The notes under the pieces are model-generated. The model saw nothing but the letters and a program-made list of their open reading frames with translations, made no database searches and had not been told where the DNA came from. The translations under genes were made by a program, and so were the position numbers. Positions 42,770 through 53,089 of a stretch of 64,000 nucleotides of DNA are shown piece after piece. Numbering within the stretch: the first letter of the stretch is position 1; each line of letters opens with the position of its first letter. Where the stretch lies: positions 310,001 to 374,000 of the forward strand of contig JAHBWY010000004.1 of assembly GCA_019636735.1 (NCBI GenBank). The letters are read 5' to 3'. The stretch is from Phycisphaeraceae bacterium (lineage in GTDB: Bacteria; Planctomycetota; Phycisphaerae; Phycisphaerales; SM1A02).

Positions 42770-44806
42770 TCATGTCAGGCGCGCGAGCGCCTCCGCAGAG
42801 TCGCGGATGAGCGCCGCAGCGCTGACCGGCGAGCCGACCGCGCGGCGCATCCAGAGGTCGGGCGTCACTCGGCCGATCGAACAGATGCGCTTCGTCTCCG
42901 CCGCAAGGTCCTTCCCATGCATGTGGCTGCGAATCTGGTGGCTCATGATGTGGCCCAGCGTGTAATCCGCGAGGTAGAGCGGATGGGCGATCATGTGCTG
43001 ATACGCCGCGAGCAGGTGGTAGGGATCGGGGCCGAAGTCGCGCTCGTAGAAGCGACTCCAGAGCCGATCGGCAATCGAGATCACTTCATCTCGAAGCGCT
43101 TCAGGTGAGGCGCCGGGATGGGCGTAGAGCCAACGCCACGCGTGAAGTTCGAGCAGGCTGGGACCGGCGATCTGGCACGCGGCGAGCATCGTCTGCACTG
43201 CGTCGAGATCGGCCTGCCGCTGCGCGAGCGCCGGGTCCTCGAGGCCGAGCACACGGCGACCAAGTGACTGGTAGAGAAACGCGAAGGCCTCGGTGCATGC
43301 CGTGTTCGGCACGCCGCGCAAACTCGACCTCGGCACGAAGAAGGTCGAGATGAGCTGCTCAAGGTTGTGACCGAGCTCGTGCATCGCGGTGTCGAAGCCA
43401 TCCCATCCGAGCTCCTTGTCGAGCCGGTTGGTGCGCAGCCATGCGTCATACTCCGTGAGCAGCGGGCGAATGGCATGGCCCGCACCCTTGGCAATCTCCA
43501 CCCGGATGCGTGAGCCGAGAAAGTCCGCGTCTTCCGATGCGAAGCCAAGTCCACGCAGGATCTGGGGCAGCTTCGACTGGAAGTCGCCCTCATCGGCGAA
43601 GTGAGTTCGCACCGCGGCATCCATCGAGGGGCCATCGCACTCCTCGGCGAGGTCCTCGAAGTAAATGTCGAAGGCTTCAAGCGGTCGCCCGATGCGCCGC
43701 GCGAGCAGCGCCGCAAGGTCGCGCCGCATCGGCGCTTCAAGCAGTTCGATCAGCAGGCGCTCGACCTCGGTCTCGGGAACCTCCCGATGCAAGTCGAACT
43801 TCCGCGCCATGGCGGTCGGGTGCTCCGGATAGAGCCTGTCGAACCGCTCTGCGAGCGATCGCTGGTCGAGCCAGCGCCGATAGCGCTCGGGGCCGACAAC
43901 CGCGTCGACATCGCCGGGTGACGGACTGCCCTGAGCCGTCCTCGACGAAGAGCTGTTCACCGGTTGGCCGTTGATCGTGTTCGCCTGGGGGTCCCACTTG
44001 CCCGTGGCCGTGCCATCCATCACCGATCGGGGAATCGATCCATCGATGTGACGCGCCATCACCCAGGCCAGCGCCCGCTGGAGTTCGGCGCCATGCTCCC
44101 GTCCGTACGCCGCCTTGATCTGCTCTCGAATGAGCCAATGGGCGATGAGCCGTCGGCCCGGCTCGAACCACTGGCGCCCCGAGCCATCGACCATGCCGCC
44201 CACCGGGACATGGAACTCCTGAACGAAGACATTGGCCTCGTGGCTGATGCGTCGCGCGAGGTCGTTCAACTCCGAGGGCACGCGAGCGCCGAAGGCCTGG
44301 GCGATCCGCGCTTCAGCCCACTGCTCGGTCTTCCACTCTCCGCCGCGTTCGAGCATCTCCGGCAGTTCGGGCCGTGCGAAGTTGAGCAGCACCACGAAGG
44401 CCAGTCGCTGTCGATAGAGCTGATCGCTCAGGTCCGGGGCCGGATCGAACTTCGCGAGCAGATCATCGACACCGGGAAGGTCATCGCCGCGGAGATCGCT
44501 CCATCGTCGCAGCGTGCGGCGCATCTCGTGGAGGTGACCGCCGATCTGTTCGACGGCCACTTCGAAACGGTTGAAGAGGCGACGAAGATCGCCCTCGTCG
44601 GCGACGAAGTGGCGCAGGCAGAAGGCCTCGAAGTCGGCGCCGCTGCCATCGCTCTGCTGCCAGCGACGCGCGACCTGGCGCACCCCGCGCTCGATGCGGG
44701 CCTGATGCTCGGCACCGAAGCGCGCGAGCAGGGCATCGATAACGGAGCGCACGGGAAGATCGGTGGTCGCGGCGGGCGGAGGTGATGTCGGGGCCGTCAG
44801 AGTCAT
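42770..44806 (-). CDS. Zinc metallopeptidase of gluzincin (M3-like) type
   Basis: A 678-residue, mostly helical soluble protein. TAMHELGHNLEQLIS is the HExxH zinc motif, and CTEAFAFLYQSLGRR about 35 residues later supplies the Glu third ligand, as in gluzincins. The large helical N-terminal region and lack of a signal peptide resemble cytoplasmic oligopeptidases (M3/M2-like), but no closer family can be named. A low-complexity insertion (NSSSSRTAQGSPSPGD) is near residue 290. ATG 44806 begins a normal polar N-terminus. It is divergent from the BamE-like gene (183 bp). Confidence 0.78.
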   Translation of the reverse strand: MTLTAPTSPPPAATTDLPVRSVIDALLARFGAEHQARIERGVRQVARRWQQSDGSGADFEAFCLRHFVADEGDLRRLFNRFEVAVEQIGGHLHEMRRTLRRWSDLRGDDLPGVDDLLAKFDPAPDLSDQLYRQRLAFVVLLNFARPELPEMLERGGEWKTEQWAEARIAQAFGARVPSELNDLARRISHEANVFVQEFHVPVGGMVDGSGRQWFEPGRRLIAHWLIREQIKAAYGREHGAELQRALAWVMARHIDGSIPRSVMDGTATGKWDPQANTINGQPVNSSSSRTAQGSPSPGDVDAVVGPERYRRWLDQRSLAERFDRLYPEHPTAMARKFDLHREVPETEVERLLIELLEAPMRRDLAALLARRIGRPLEAFDIYFEDLAEECDGPSMDAAVRTHFADEGDFQSKLPQILRGLGFASEDADFLGSRIRVEIAKGAGHAIRPLLTEYDAWLRTNRLDKELGWDGFDTAMHELGHNLEQLISTFFVPRSSLRGVPNTACTEAFAFLYQSLGRRVLGLEDPALAQRQADLDAVQTMLAACQIAGPSLLELHAWRWLYAHPGASPEALRDEVISIADRLWSRFYERDFGPDPYHLLAAYQHMIAHPLYLADYTLGHIMSHQIRSHMHGKDLAAETKRICSIGRVTPDLWMRRAVGSPVSAAALIRDSAEALARLT

Positions 44807-44989
44807 GGAGCGATCCTACGCGGTCAACGGCGCCGGACATGCCGCCGTCTCCCCCGTACCCACGCCGCGTGTGTGCAGCCGCACGCGTGACGCGCGCCGA
44901 GGCGAGGGGCACCGTGATGTCTCTGCCGCTCCGCGATGGGGTCGCGCGGCGGTACTCCCGCGAGAACCTTGGCGCGGTACCGTGTCTGG

Positions 44990-45337
44990 GTGCGATCGCT
45001 CCCGACCCGCCCGTTCGTGACCCTCGCCCCCTTGGCCGCTCTCTTCGCGCTCGCCGGGTGCGAGTCGCAGCATGAGACCAACTGGAGCCGCCTTCAGCAG
45101 GGCATGTCGAAGGCCGAAGTCGCGCAGATCCTCGGTGAACCCAGTTCTCGCGTCGACGCCCGTCGTGTTGGCAACGATGTCGTGGTCGCCTTCGATCGCT
45201 GGCAATATGGCGACAACCTGAGCACCCTCGCGACCGGCGTGGTCTTCCCCGGTGAAGCACCTGATCGAGTGTGGGCCGTCTACTTCGACGAAGAGGGCAA
45301 TGTGGTCGACTTCCGCCCGCCCATCCGGCCGTGGTGA
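44990..45337 (+). CDS. SmpA/OmlA (BamE)-like small lipoprotein
   Basis: A 115-residue protein with a lipoprotein signal ending at FALAGC (about residue 21). The mature part shows WSRLQQGMSKAEVAQILGEP, the helix-turn 'GM(S/T)..EV...LG.P' signature of the SmpA/OmlA fold, and YFDEEGNVVDF, its last strand pair. In proteobacteria BamE is part of the outer membrane assembly complex; that role here is only a guess, since many lipoproteins share the fold. GTG 44990 was chosen because the signal peptide begins there; longer starts (ATG 44936) add a basic stretch. Confidence 0.76.
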   Translation: MRSLPTRPFVTLAPLAALFALAGCESQHETNWSRLQQGMSKAEVAQILGEPSSRVDARRVGNDVVVAFDRWQYGDNLSTLATGVVFPGEAPDRVWAVYFDEEGNVVDFRPPIRPW

Positions 45338-45445
45338 GCGCTCGCGGGTTGCGGTACTGCGCAGGCAAGCCCCGCCCGTGACACGGGCTGAAGGCGCACC
45401 GCACTCGTGCGATGACGAGCTTCTTCAAGGTCGACCGGCCGTCGC

Positions 45446-47376
<1,931 letters not shown>

Positions 47377-47453
47377 GAGGTGGACACTCTATCGGCCAAG
47401 GGGGCGGAGCGACTTTGCCGCGTCGTGCGACGATTCCTGAAACAGCGCTCGGA

Positions 47454-48284
47454 TCACGCCGCCGCGATGGTTCGCGGGAGCGCCCTGGCCATGTCGCGCA
47501 ATCGCTGCGCGAGGGCAAGTGATCGGAGTGTCTCCTGGAGTCGCTCGAGTCGGACCGGATCGGGGGCGCTTGCGGAGAGCCCTGCGAGAATCGCCTCGGC
47601 GGCCTCGAGATCGGCGCGGCGCTCGACCGGCATCGAGTTGCGGAGGAGCGAAGCGCGGCGCCCAAGTTCGAGCACTTCAACCCGCGCGGAGAGGGCGAGC
47701 GCCGCGTTCGTGTCTCCCGGATCGAGGGCATCGATTCGGTCGAGCGTCTCTGCGAGTTCGCGGAGAAGAGAGGCGATGGTCTCAGTGCGCACGAGGCCAT
47801 CCTCCTGGCCCGCCCGCACACGACGATCCTCATCGGTGAGCTCGCGCACACCACTGAAGACCGGCGAGGCGATCGTTGCCATGGCGAAACCGCGCGTGCT
47901 CCCGCGGGACTCGGGGCGCTGCTCGACGCTCCAGATGACCAGCGCGAGCATCAGGCTCGCCGCCGCGGCGAGCCACGCCACACCTTCTCGCCACGAGGCG
48001 CGGCGGGACGAACGCTGGCGCGGAAGGTCGTCCATCTCGGCGCCATGGGTTGCAGCGATCACGCGGTCGGCAAAGTCTCCGGAGAGTGACGCCGGCTCGG
48101 CGCGAGCCGCCAGACGCAGCATGAAGTCGGTCGCCTCCGCATCCTCAAGCAGTTTCAGGCACGCCGAGCAGGAGAGCGCGTGACGCTCCGCCGTCTGGCG
48201 TGCCTCGGTTGGTGCGGTGCCGTCGACCAGTGCCGTGAGCAGAAGCTTGAAGTCGATGCAGTCGAAGTCCCGTCGGTCATCCAT
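47454..48284 (-). CDS. Anti-sigma factor with zinc-finger (zf-HC2) domain and membrane anchor
   Basis: A 276-residue protein. HALSCSACLKLLEDAE near residue 35 is the H-x3-C-x2-C motif of zinc-binding anti-sigma domains. A hydrophobic segment (GVAWLAAAASLMLALVIW, about 97-114) anchors it. The C-terminal ~150 residues are helical and coiled-coil-like (ELAETLDRIDALD). It follows the ECF sigma gene directly and should sequester that factor. ATG 48284 has GAGGAGT upstream; GTG 48299, overlapping the sigma stop as GTGA, is the alternative. Confidence 0.84.
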   Translation of the reverse strand: MDDRRDFDCIDFKLLLTALVDGTAPTEARQTAERHALSCSACLKLLEDAEATDFMLRLAARAEPASLSGDFADRVIAATHGAEMDDLPRQRSSRRASWREGVAWLAAAASLMLALVIWSVEQRPESRGSTRGFAMATIASPVFSGVRELTDEDRRVRAGQEDGLVRTETIASLLRELAETLDRIDALDPGDTNAALALSARVEVLELGRRASLLRNSMPVERRADLEAAEAILAGLSASAPDPVRLERLQETLRSLALAQRLRDMARALPRTIAAA

Positions 48285-48295
48285 GGCGTCACTCC

Positions 48296-48862
48296 TCACG
48301 CGCCGCCTGCGGCGCGATAGCGTCGAATATCGAATGAGCTCCCGCGCGACTCCTGGTCCATGGCCTCGAGTTCGCGCTGAAGCGCCAGTCTCGCGCGGTT
48401 GAGGCGGCTCATCACCGTCCCAACCGGGATCCCAAGCACGCGAGCAATGTCTTCATAGGCGAGGTCATCCTGCGCTCGCAGCATGATGATGGCCCGCTTC
48501 GCCGGGTCGAGCCGCGCGAGCGCCCGCTCCACGCGATCGAGATCCTCTCGCGCGGCAAGCCCCGCCTGCGCCTGCGTCGCAGCGCCCGGCGCTTCGGCTT
48601 CGATCGTCTCGACCGACGCGGCCTGGCGCCGTCGCTGCTTGAGCGCGTTGATCGAGAGGTTGGTTACCACCGTGCGAAGCCACGAGGGGTAGACCGGCTC
48701 GCCCTGGTCCGGCGGCCGCCGCCAGAGTCGCAGGAAGGTCTCCTGCACGATGTCCTCGGCGCGCGCCCGATCCTTGAGGATGCCCATGGCGATCCCGAGC
48801 AGGGGACCACCCATGCGGTCCATCCAGGCTCGAAGGGCGTCTTCGGACAGCGGTTCGCTCAC
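48296..48862 (-). CDS. ECF-type RNA polymerase sigma factor
   Basis: A 188-residue sigma-70 family protein. Region 2 is ILKDRARAEDIVQETFLRLW, with PSWLRTVVTNLSINALKQRR completing sigma 2; region 4 is ALARLDPAKRAIIMLRAQDD followed by AYEDIARVLGIPVGTVMSRL, a helix-turn-helix. It directs transcription of an unknown regulon and is paired with the anti-sigma gene downstream. The start is GTG 48862, with GGAG in front. Confidence 0.93.
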   Translation of the reverse strand: MSEPLSEDALRAWMDRMGGPLLGIAMGILKDRARAEDIVQETFLRLWRRPPDQGEPVYPSWLRTVVTNLSINALKQRRRQAASVETIEAEAPGAATQAQAGLAAREDLDRVERALARLDPAKRAIIMLRAQDDLAYEDIARVLGIPVGTVMSRLNRARLALQRELEAMDQESRGSSFDIRRYRAAGGA

Positions 48863-48917
48863 AGGGAACTCCGTGGAGAAACATCGGCTCGGGTGGAAGA
48901 CCCGACTCGAGATCCGC

Positions 48918-50345
48918 TCATTCCCTCACTTCTGGAGACCTCGGCGAAGTCTGGGGTGGGTTGCCTGCCGGTGCGGCTTGTTCAACCGGTACCAGCGGCG
49001 CCGGAGGCGGTGCCAGCCAGCCGAAGGTCTTCGCTCGTTCCTCCATGGGCTCGAAACCCCGGTCCGAAAGCCTCGGATCGATCGTGGTGATCTGGGGAGA
49101 CTTCTCCGTGCCGAAGGGGTGACCCACCACTTCGAAGGCCATGGGGAGTTCCCTTGACCACCAGAGGTTGGCGTCAAGCGTGACCATCGAGGCTTCTGCG
49201 TCACCAAGACGATCGGCCACCACGCGAAGCACGGACGGCTCCCAGGTGAAGATGTTGCCGCCAAGAGTCAGCGATGGAACTCCGCATCGAGCATCGACGC
49301 GATAGAGCGCCGTTGCATCGATGACGGTTGACTCGCGCAGCGATCCTGTGGAGCCTCCGGAGATCGACACCGGACACTGCACTTCGAGGAAGGTTGATCG
49401 CAGCACATGCACCTCGGTGGCGCCGCGGCCGGAGATCGCTTCGGAGTCGGCGTCGCAGTTGCCGATCTGCACGCCGGTTCCGATTCCACCCTCGAAGGTG
49501 TTCTGCATCACGGCCACGGTGCGGCTTCCATCAAGTGCACGCACAGCATGCTGACGCGCGGAATCGGGGCGCGGTGAAAAGCGATTCCGCGTGATGACCA
49601 CGCCATGGGCGTTCCGAAGTTCAATCGCGGTGTCGGACCACGCCTCGAAGTGGCAGTCGACGATGCCGACGGTCTTTGCATTAATCACCCGGATCGCATC
49701 CATGCCGGGCATCTCCCGGCTCGCGCTGATGCGACACCCGGCGATCGCGATCGAGACCTCACTCACCGGGCCGAGGGAATCATCGCCGGCTGTTTCGTCC
49801 GAGGCGGCCGAGGGACGGGTGCCATCGACGACGATCGCTGCCTCGGTTGGGTTCAGGAAGAAGAGATTCTCAAGCCGCACCCAGGAGCATCGCACGAGTT
49901 CAACGCCCCGTTCCTCGCAGACGACGGCGGAGGGGAATGCGGGATCGGCGCCGCGGATCACGATCGGATTCTCTCGCGTGCCATGCAGGTCATGCACCTG
50001 CGCATTGATGTGGAAGCCCTTTTCTAGCAGGATCTGATCACCGGGCTTCGCATCCATGGCAATGAGGTGCCAGGCGAGTCCGGGCTCAACGCGATGGACG
50101 CGCGGTCCGTCAGTCGGTGGGACCGGCGCTGCATCTTGTGCAGATGAAGACGGTGACGCCCCGGGAAGCTGGTCCAGTGGCGGGCTCGTCGGATCGTTCG
50201 CAGGCGGCGCGGTGCGTGCGCCATTCGGCGACACCTGTGCCCAAGCGCCAACGGCAGGAGCGGGTGGTGATGCCAACTCCCCTTGGAGAACTCCCGGTGG
50301 CAGCGCCCCTGCGAGCAGTGCAACGATCAGTGGGAACTCACCCAT
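48918..50345 (-). CDS. Secreted right-handed beta-helix protein
   Basis: A 475-residue protein with a signal peptide (MGEFPLIVALLAGALPPGV) and a Pro/Ala/Ser linker to about residue 85. The following ~300 residues show parallel beta-helix rungs: ENPIVIRGADPAFPSAVV, VRLENLFFLNP, VGIVDCHFEAWSDTAIELRN, GVVITRNRFSPR and VAVMQNTFEGGIGTGVQIG. This is the fold of polysaccharide lyases and related surface proteins, but no catalytic residues can be picked. The start overlaps the stop of manA by 8 bp, so the two are co-transcribed. Confidence 0.8.
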   Translation of the reverse strand: MGEFPLIVALLAGALPPGVLQGELASPPAPAVGAWAQVSPNGARTAPPANDPTSPPLDQLPGASPSSSAQDAAPVPPTDGPRVHRVEPGLAWHLIAMDAKPGDQILLEKGFHINAQVHDLHGTRENPIVIRGADPAFPSAVVCEERGVELVRCSWVRLENLFFLNPTEAAIVVDGTRPSAASDETAGDDSLGPVSEVSIAIAGCRISASREMPGMDAIRVINAKTVGIVDCHFEAWSDTAIELRNAHGVVITRNRFSPRPDSARQHAVRALDGSRTVAVMQNTFEGGIGTGVQIGNCDADSEAISGRGATEVHVLRSTFLEVQCPVSISGGSTGSLRESTVIDATALYRVDARCGVPSLTLGGNIFTWEPSVLRVVADRLGDAEASMVTLDANLWWSRELPMAFEVVGHPFGTEKSPQITTIDPRLSDRGFEPMEERAKTFGWLAPPPAPLVPVEQAAPAGNPPQTSPRSPEVRE

Positions 50346-51576
50346 GCGCCGCGAGCATACGACTCATGGGGTGGGGAAGCGTCACGCGAAGGAAGCATGT
50401 CCCCGGCTCGAGCGAGGCACTCCACCCCTCGCATCCCGCGGGGAGAAGCAGCGTGTCGAAGGGGACGACCTCAGTCGGCGCTGAGGGGTGCTCCCGGTCA
50501 CGGTCGAAACGAGCGCGTCCGGCCAGCATGATCCAGATGACCGGCAGCCCATCGTTCACGATCGGTAGCGTGATCTCCTTGCTCGGGAGGTCGCGATGAC
50601 CTTCCCGCTCATGTTCGCGGCGGTCAGCCTGCCCGGTGGTGTCGCTCGTGCCGCGCCGCCCATCCGACGACTGCTGCGCTCGCTCGCCTTCTCGACGATC
50701 GGCGCTCACGGAGATGCGCTCGATCTCGAAGTCGGGAGTTCGGCAGAGGTCTTCCGTGGTGAACGCGCCCGCTCGCAGAGGATTCCCGCTGAACGAACCC
50801 GATTCACGAGGACTCCCGGCCGCAGTCGAGTCGCTTGACTCTCGCGGCAATGCGTGCCCAGTCGAGTCGAGTTCCTGCGCAGCGCCGATGAGCAGACACT
50901 CGAGCGCCTCCGTCCGATGCAGCGGGCGCTTCGGATCGTGTCGTCCCCAATCCCAGAGTCGGAAGGTGGTGTCCGAGGGCGTCTGCACCTCGGCGGCCAC
51001 GATGCCTGCGCCAAGCGCATGGCAGAGTCCGCTGGGAAGGCGCACGCAATCACCGGCGCGAACCGGTACCTTCAGCAGCGCTTCGAGCACCCGATCTTCG
51101 TCAAGGAGCTGCGCCACATCGTCTCGCGACAGCGCGGGGTCGATGCCTCGGTACACAACAGCACCCGGCGCCGCTTGGAGCACGATCCACGCCTCGCTCT
51201 TCACGAGCGCACCCGGATGCCTGCGTGCATAGGCGGCATCAGGATGCACCTGAATCGAGAGGTTCTCAGCGGCATCGAGGAACTTGACGAGCAGGGGGAA
51301 GCCGCCGTCCTGGGCGGGCCGAGCCAATCCGAGAATCGTGTCTCGCTCCGTGTTGATCACCTCGCGCAGCGACTGCCCGGCCCAGGGGCCCTGGCGAACG
51401 ATGCTGCGACCGCCCTCAATGGTGAGCGGAAGGTCGGCCAGTTCCCACGACTCGCCAAAGGGCGGGTGGACGCCACCCGTGGGGCGCTTGCCCATCGCGG
51501 CGAGCGCATGCCCCCCCCAGGCGCGATGCTTGAGGATTGGTTCGAAGAGAAGCGGGCCGGGGTCGGCGAGAGCCAT
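50338..51576 (-). CDS. manA: Mannose-6-phosphate isomerase (class I type)
   Basis: A 412-residue cupin-type isomerase interconverting mannose-6-P and fructose-6-P. FEPILKHRAWGG and GESWELADLP at the N-terminus, LSIQVHPDAAYAR (metal-binding Gln/His), KSEAWIVLQAAPGA (metal-binding Glu), LPSGLCHALGAGIVAAEVQ and SDTTFRLWDWGR are family motifs. A charged, Ser/Gly/Arg-rich insertion of about 95 residues (about 235-330) sits before the last cupin strands. It supplies sugar nucleotides for surface polysaccharide, matching the overlapping beta-helix gene. Confidence 0.92.
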   Translation of the reverse strand: MALADPGPLLFEPILKHRAWGGHALAAMGKRPTGGVHPPFGESWELADLPLTIEGGRSIVRQGPWAGQSLREVINTERDTILGLARPAQDGGFPLLVKFLDAAENLSIQVHPDAAYARRHPGALVKSEAWIVLQAAPGAVVYRGIDPALSRDDVAQLLDEDRVLEALLKVPVRAGDCVRLPSGLCHALGAGIVAAEVQTPSDTTFRLWDWGRHDPKRPLHRTEALECLLIGAAQELDSTGHALPRESSDSTAAGSPRESGSFSGNPLRAGAFTTEDLCRTPDFEIERISVSADRREGERAQQSSDGRRGTSDTTGQADRREHEREGHRDLPSKEITLPIVNDGLPVIWIMLAGRARFDRDREHPSAPTEVVPFDTLLLPAGCEGWSASLEPGTCFLRVTLPHPMSRMLAAHG

Positions 51577-51606
51577 GGCCTCGATCCTAGAGGCTGCCGC
51601 CGCGGC

Positions 51607-52080
51607 TCAGATGCGCATGCCGGTGATCGTCGCCTCAAAGACGAGCTTGCCGTTGACGAGCCCCTGCATCTGGCTCACGAATCGGCGACGATTGCCTTCC
51701 CTCTCCACCGCAAGGAGGACGAGCGTGTCTCCCGGAACGACCTGGCCGCGAAAGACGCAGTTGTCGCAACGGGTGAAGGCGAGGAAGCCCTCCTCGCCCA
51801 TCTTGAGCTGGCGAACGACGCTGGCGAGCTGTGCGGCCGCCTCAATCATGATCACACCGGGCATGAGGGGCCGGCCGGGAATGTGCCCCTCCACCCAGAA
51901 CTCATCGTCTCGGACCTGCTTGACGCCCACGGCCTTTGTCACGGTCTCATCGACCCAGACAACCCAGTCGAGGTGTCGCATGTTCCCCTTCTGCAAGAGG
52001 ATCTCGCCAACCCTGTCGGAGTCAATCTGGCGTGCGGACAGGTCGATCTGGCTCAGGTCAATCAGGATGTCAGAGGCCAC
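51607..52080 (-). CDS. FabZ-like 3-hydroxyacyl-ACP dehydratase
   Basis: A 157-residue hotdog-fold protein. EGHIPGRPLMPGVIMIEAAA is the FabZ active-site motif with the catalytic His and later Glu; FTRCDNCVFRGQVVPGDTL is the second conserved block. It removes water from 3-hydroxyacyl-ACP in fatty acid or lipid A precursor synthesis. GTG 52080 is the best start, although no clear Shine-Dalgarno is seen; the longer open frame upstream reads as non-coding. No other fab gene is close. manA follows 30 bp downstream on the same strand. Confidence 0.87.
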   Translation of the reverse strand: MASDILIDLSQIDLSARQIDSDRVGEILLQKGNMRHLDWVVWVDETVTKAVGVKQVRDDEFWVEGHIPGRPLMPGVIMIEAAAQLASVVRQLKMGEEGFLAFTRCDNCVFRGQVVPGDTLVLLAVEREGNRRRFVSQMQGLVNGKLVFEATITGMRI

Positions 52081-52304
52081 GGCGGGTAAAAATTGAGGCT
52101 GTTTTGGGCTGAAAGTGCCGCTCTTTGTGCCCTGAGGCCACTTCACCAGGCGGCGGGTCGCATAATCTATCGACTTGCAGATCGGTCTGCCGATGGCCCA
52201 AAGGTCGGCGGCCAGTTGGCGTGGTGATGGACCCGATCGTTCCGGGCCGAGACCGATCGTCGACACCTTGGCGCCCCGCGGCGCTTTTCCCAAGGAGATT
52301 GCCC

Positions 52305-52493
52305 ATGGAGGCCTACGAAAGGCTGCGACGGCTGGTTGATGAAGTGGCGGAGGATCTTCAGAAGGCGGTGGGCGGCAACAAGGCTGCCGGAACCCGCGTT
52401 CGAAAGGCCATGCAGGAGATCAAGTCGGTCGCTCAGGACATTCGCGTCAAGATCCTCGACCTGGGGAAGGGACCGGAAGCGGGAGGCGGCTGA
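52305..52493 (+). CDS. Hc1-like (histone H1-like) small nucleoprotein
   Basis: A 62-residue protein, too short for many gene finders. GGNKAAGTRVRKAMQEIKSV and AQDIRVKILDL match the conserved N-terminal core of chlamydial Hc1-type proteins and their planctomycete relatives (GNKAAGTRxRKAxQEIKxxAQ). The Lys/Ala-rich DNA-binding tail of Hc1 is missing, so it is a core-only form. It may compact or bridge DNA, by family resemblance. ATG 52305 has AAGGAG at ideal distance. It overlaps the isochorismatase gene tail to tail by 47 bp. Confidence 0.82.
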   Translation: MEAYERLRRLVDEVAEDLQKAVGGNKAAGTRVRKAMQEIKSVAQDIRVKILDLGKGPEAGGG

Positions 52494-53079
52494 TCGCCGG
52501 ATCGTGGTTGGCGGCTTCGGGGCGAATCCGCTTGGCAAGCGTCAAGGCTGCCTTGAAGGCGGGATTGCGGGCGTCTCCGAGCCACTCATAGATCGTCGAG
52601 AGCACGCCGGAAGGAATCGATCCAGCTCGCTCCATGCGACGGAAGGCGGGGGCAACCTGAAAGGGTTGTCCTGCGCCGATGGCGTCGGTGAGGTGGAAAG
52701 TCTGGAATCCGGCGGCGAGCAGGTCCAGCGCCGTCTGGAGCACACAGACATGGGCTTCGATGCCGCAGAGGAGCACATTCGGGCGGCCGAGGCGCTGGAT
52801 GGCCTGGAGCGTCTCGGGCACAGCGGCGCTGAAACGGGTCTTCTCAAACACCGGCGTTCCCGAGGGCAGGCCCTGCCGCACGAGTTCGAGCGTTCGCCCG
52901 AGACCTCCGGGATAGTGCTCGGTGACGATGACGGGTACGCCGAGCAGGCCAGAGGCCTCGGCGGCAATCGCCGCATTGATTGAGATGCGCTCGTAGTCGT
53001 GGACATGCCCGACAAATGCTTCCTGGATGTCGATCACGAGCAGCACGCAGTTGCTCGTCGAGAGTCTGGGAATCGGCAT
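52447..53079 (-). CDS. Isochorismatase/nicotinamidase-family hydrolase
   Basis: A 210-residue cysteine hydrolase. The catalytic triad is visible: Asp in VLLVIDIQEAF, Lys in FEKTRFSAA and Cys in VLLCGIEAHVCVLQTALDL (the cis-peptide IEAHVCV motif). The substrate is not determined; YcaC-like proteins share the pattern. The last ~25 residues are a Pro-rich tail overlapping the Hc1-like gene. It follows purB by 10 bp and probably belongs to the plsY-purB operon. Confidence 0.86.
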   Translation of the reverse strand: MPIPRLSTSNCVLLVIDIQEAFVGHVHDYERISINAAIAAEASGLLGVPVIVTEHYPGGLGRTLELVRQGLPSGTPVFEKTRFSAAVPETLQAIQRLGRPNVLLCGIEAHVCVLQTALDLLAAGFQTFHLTDAIGAGQPFQVAPAFRRMERAGSIPSGVLSTIYEWLGDARNPAFKAALTLAKRIRPEAANHDPAISRLPLPVPSPGRGS

Positions 53080-53089
53080 GGTGGTGCTT

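Noticed and set aside
45376..45400. Short GCCCGTG...CACGGGC palindrome between the BamE-like gene and atpD
   Set aside because: The stem is short and has no U-tract, so it is too weak to call a terminator.
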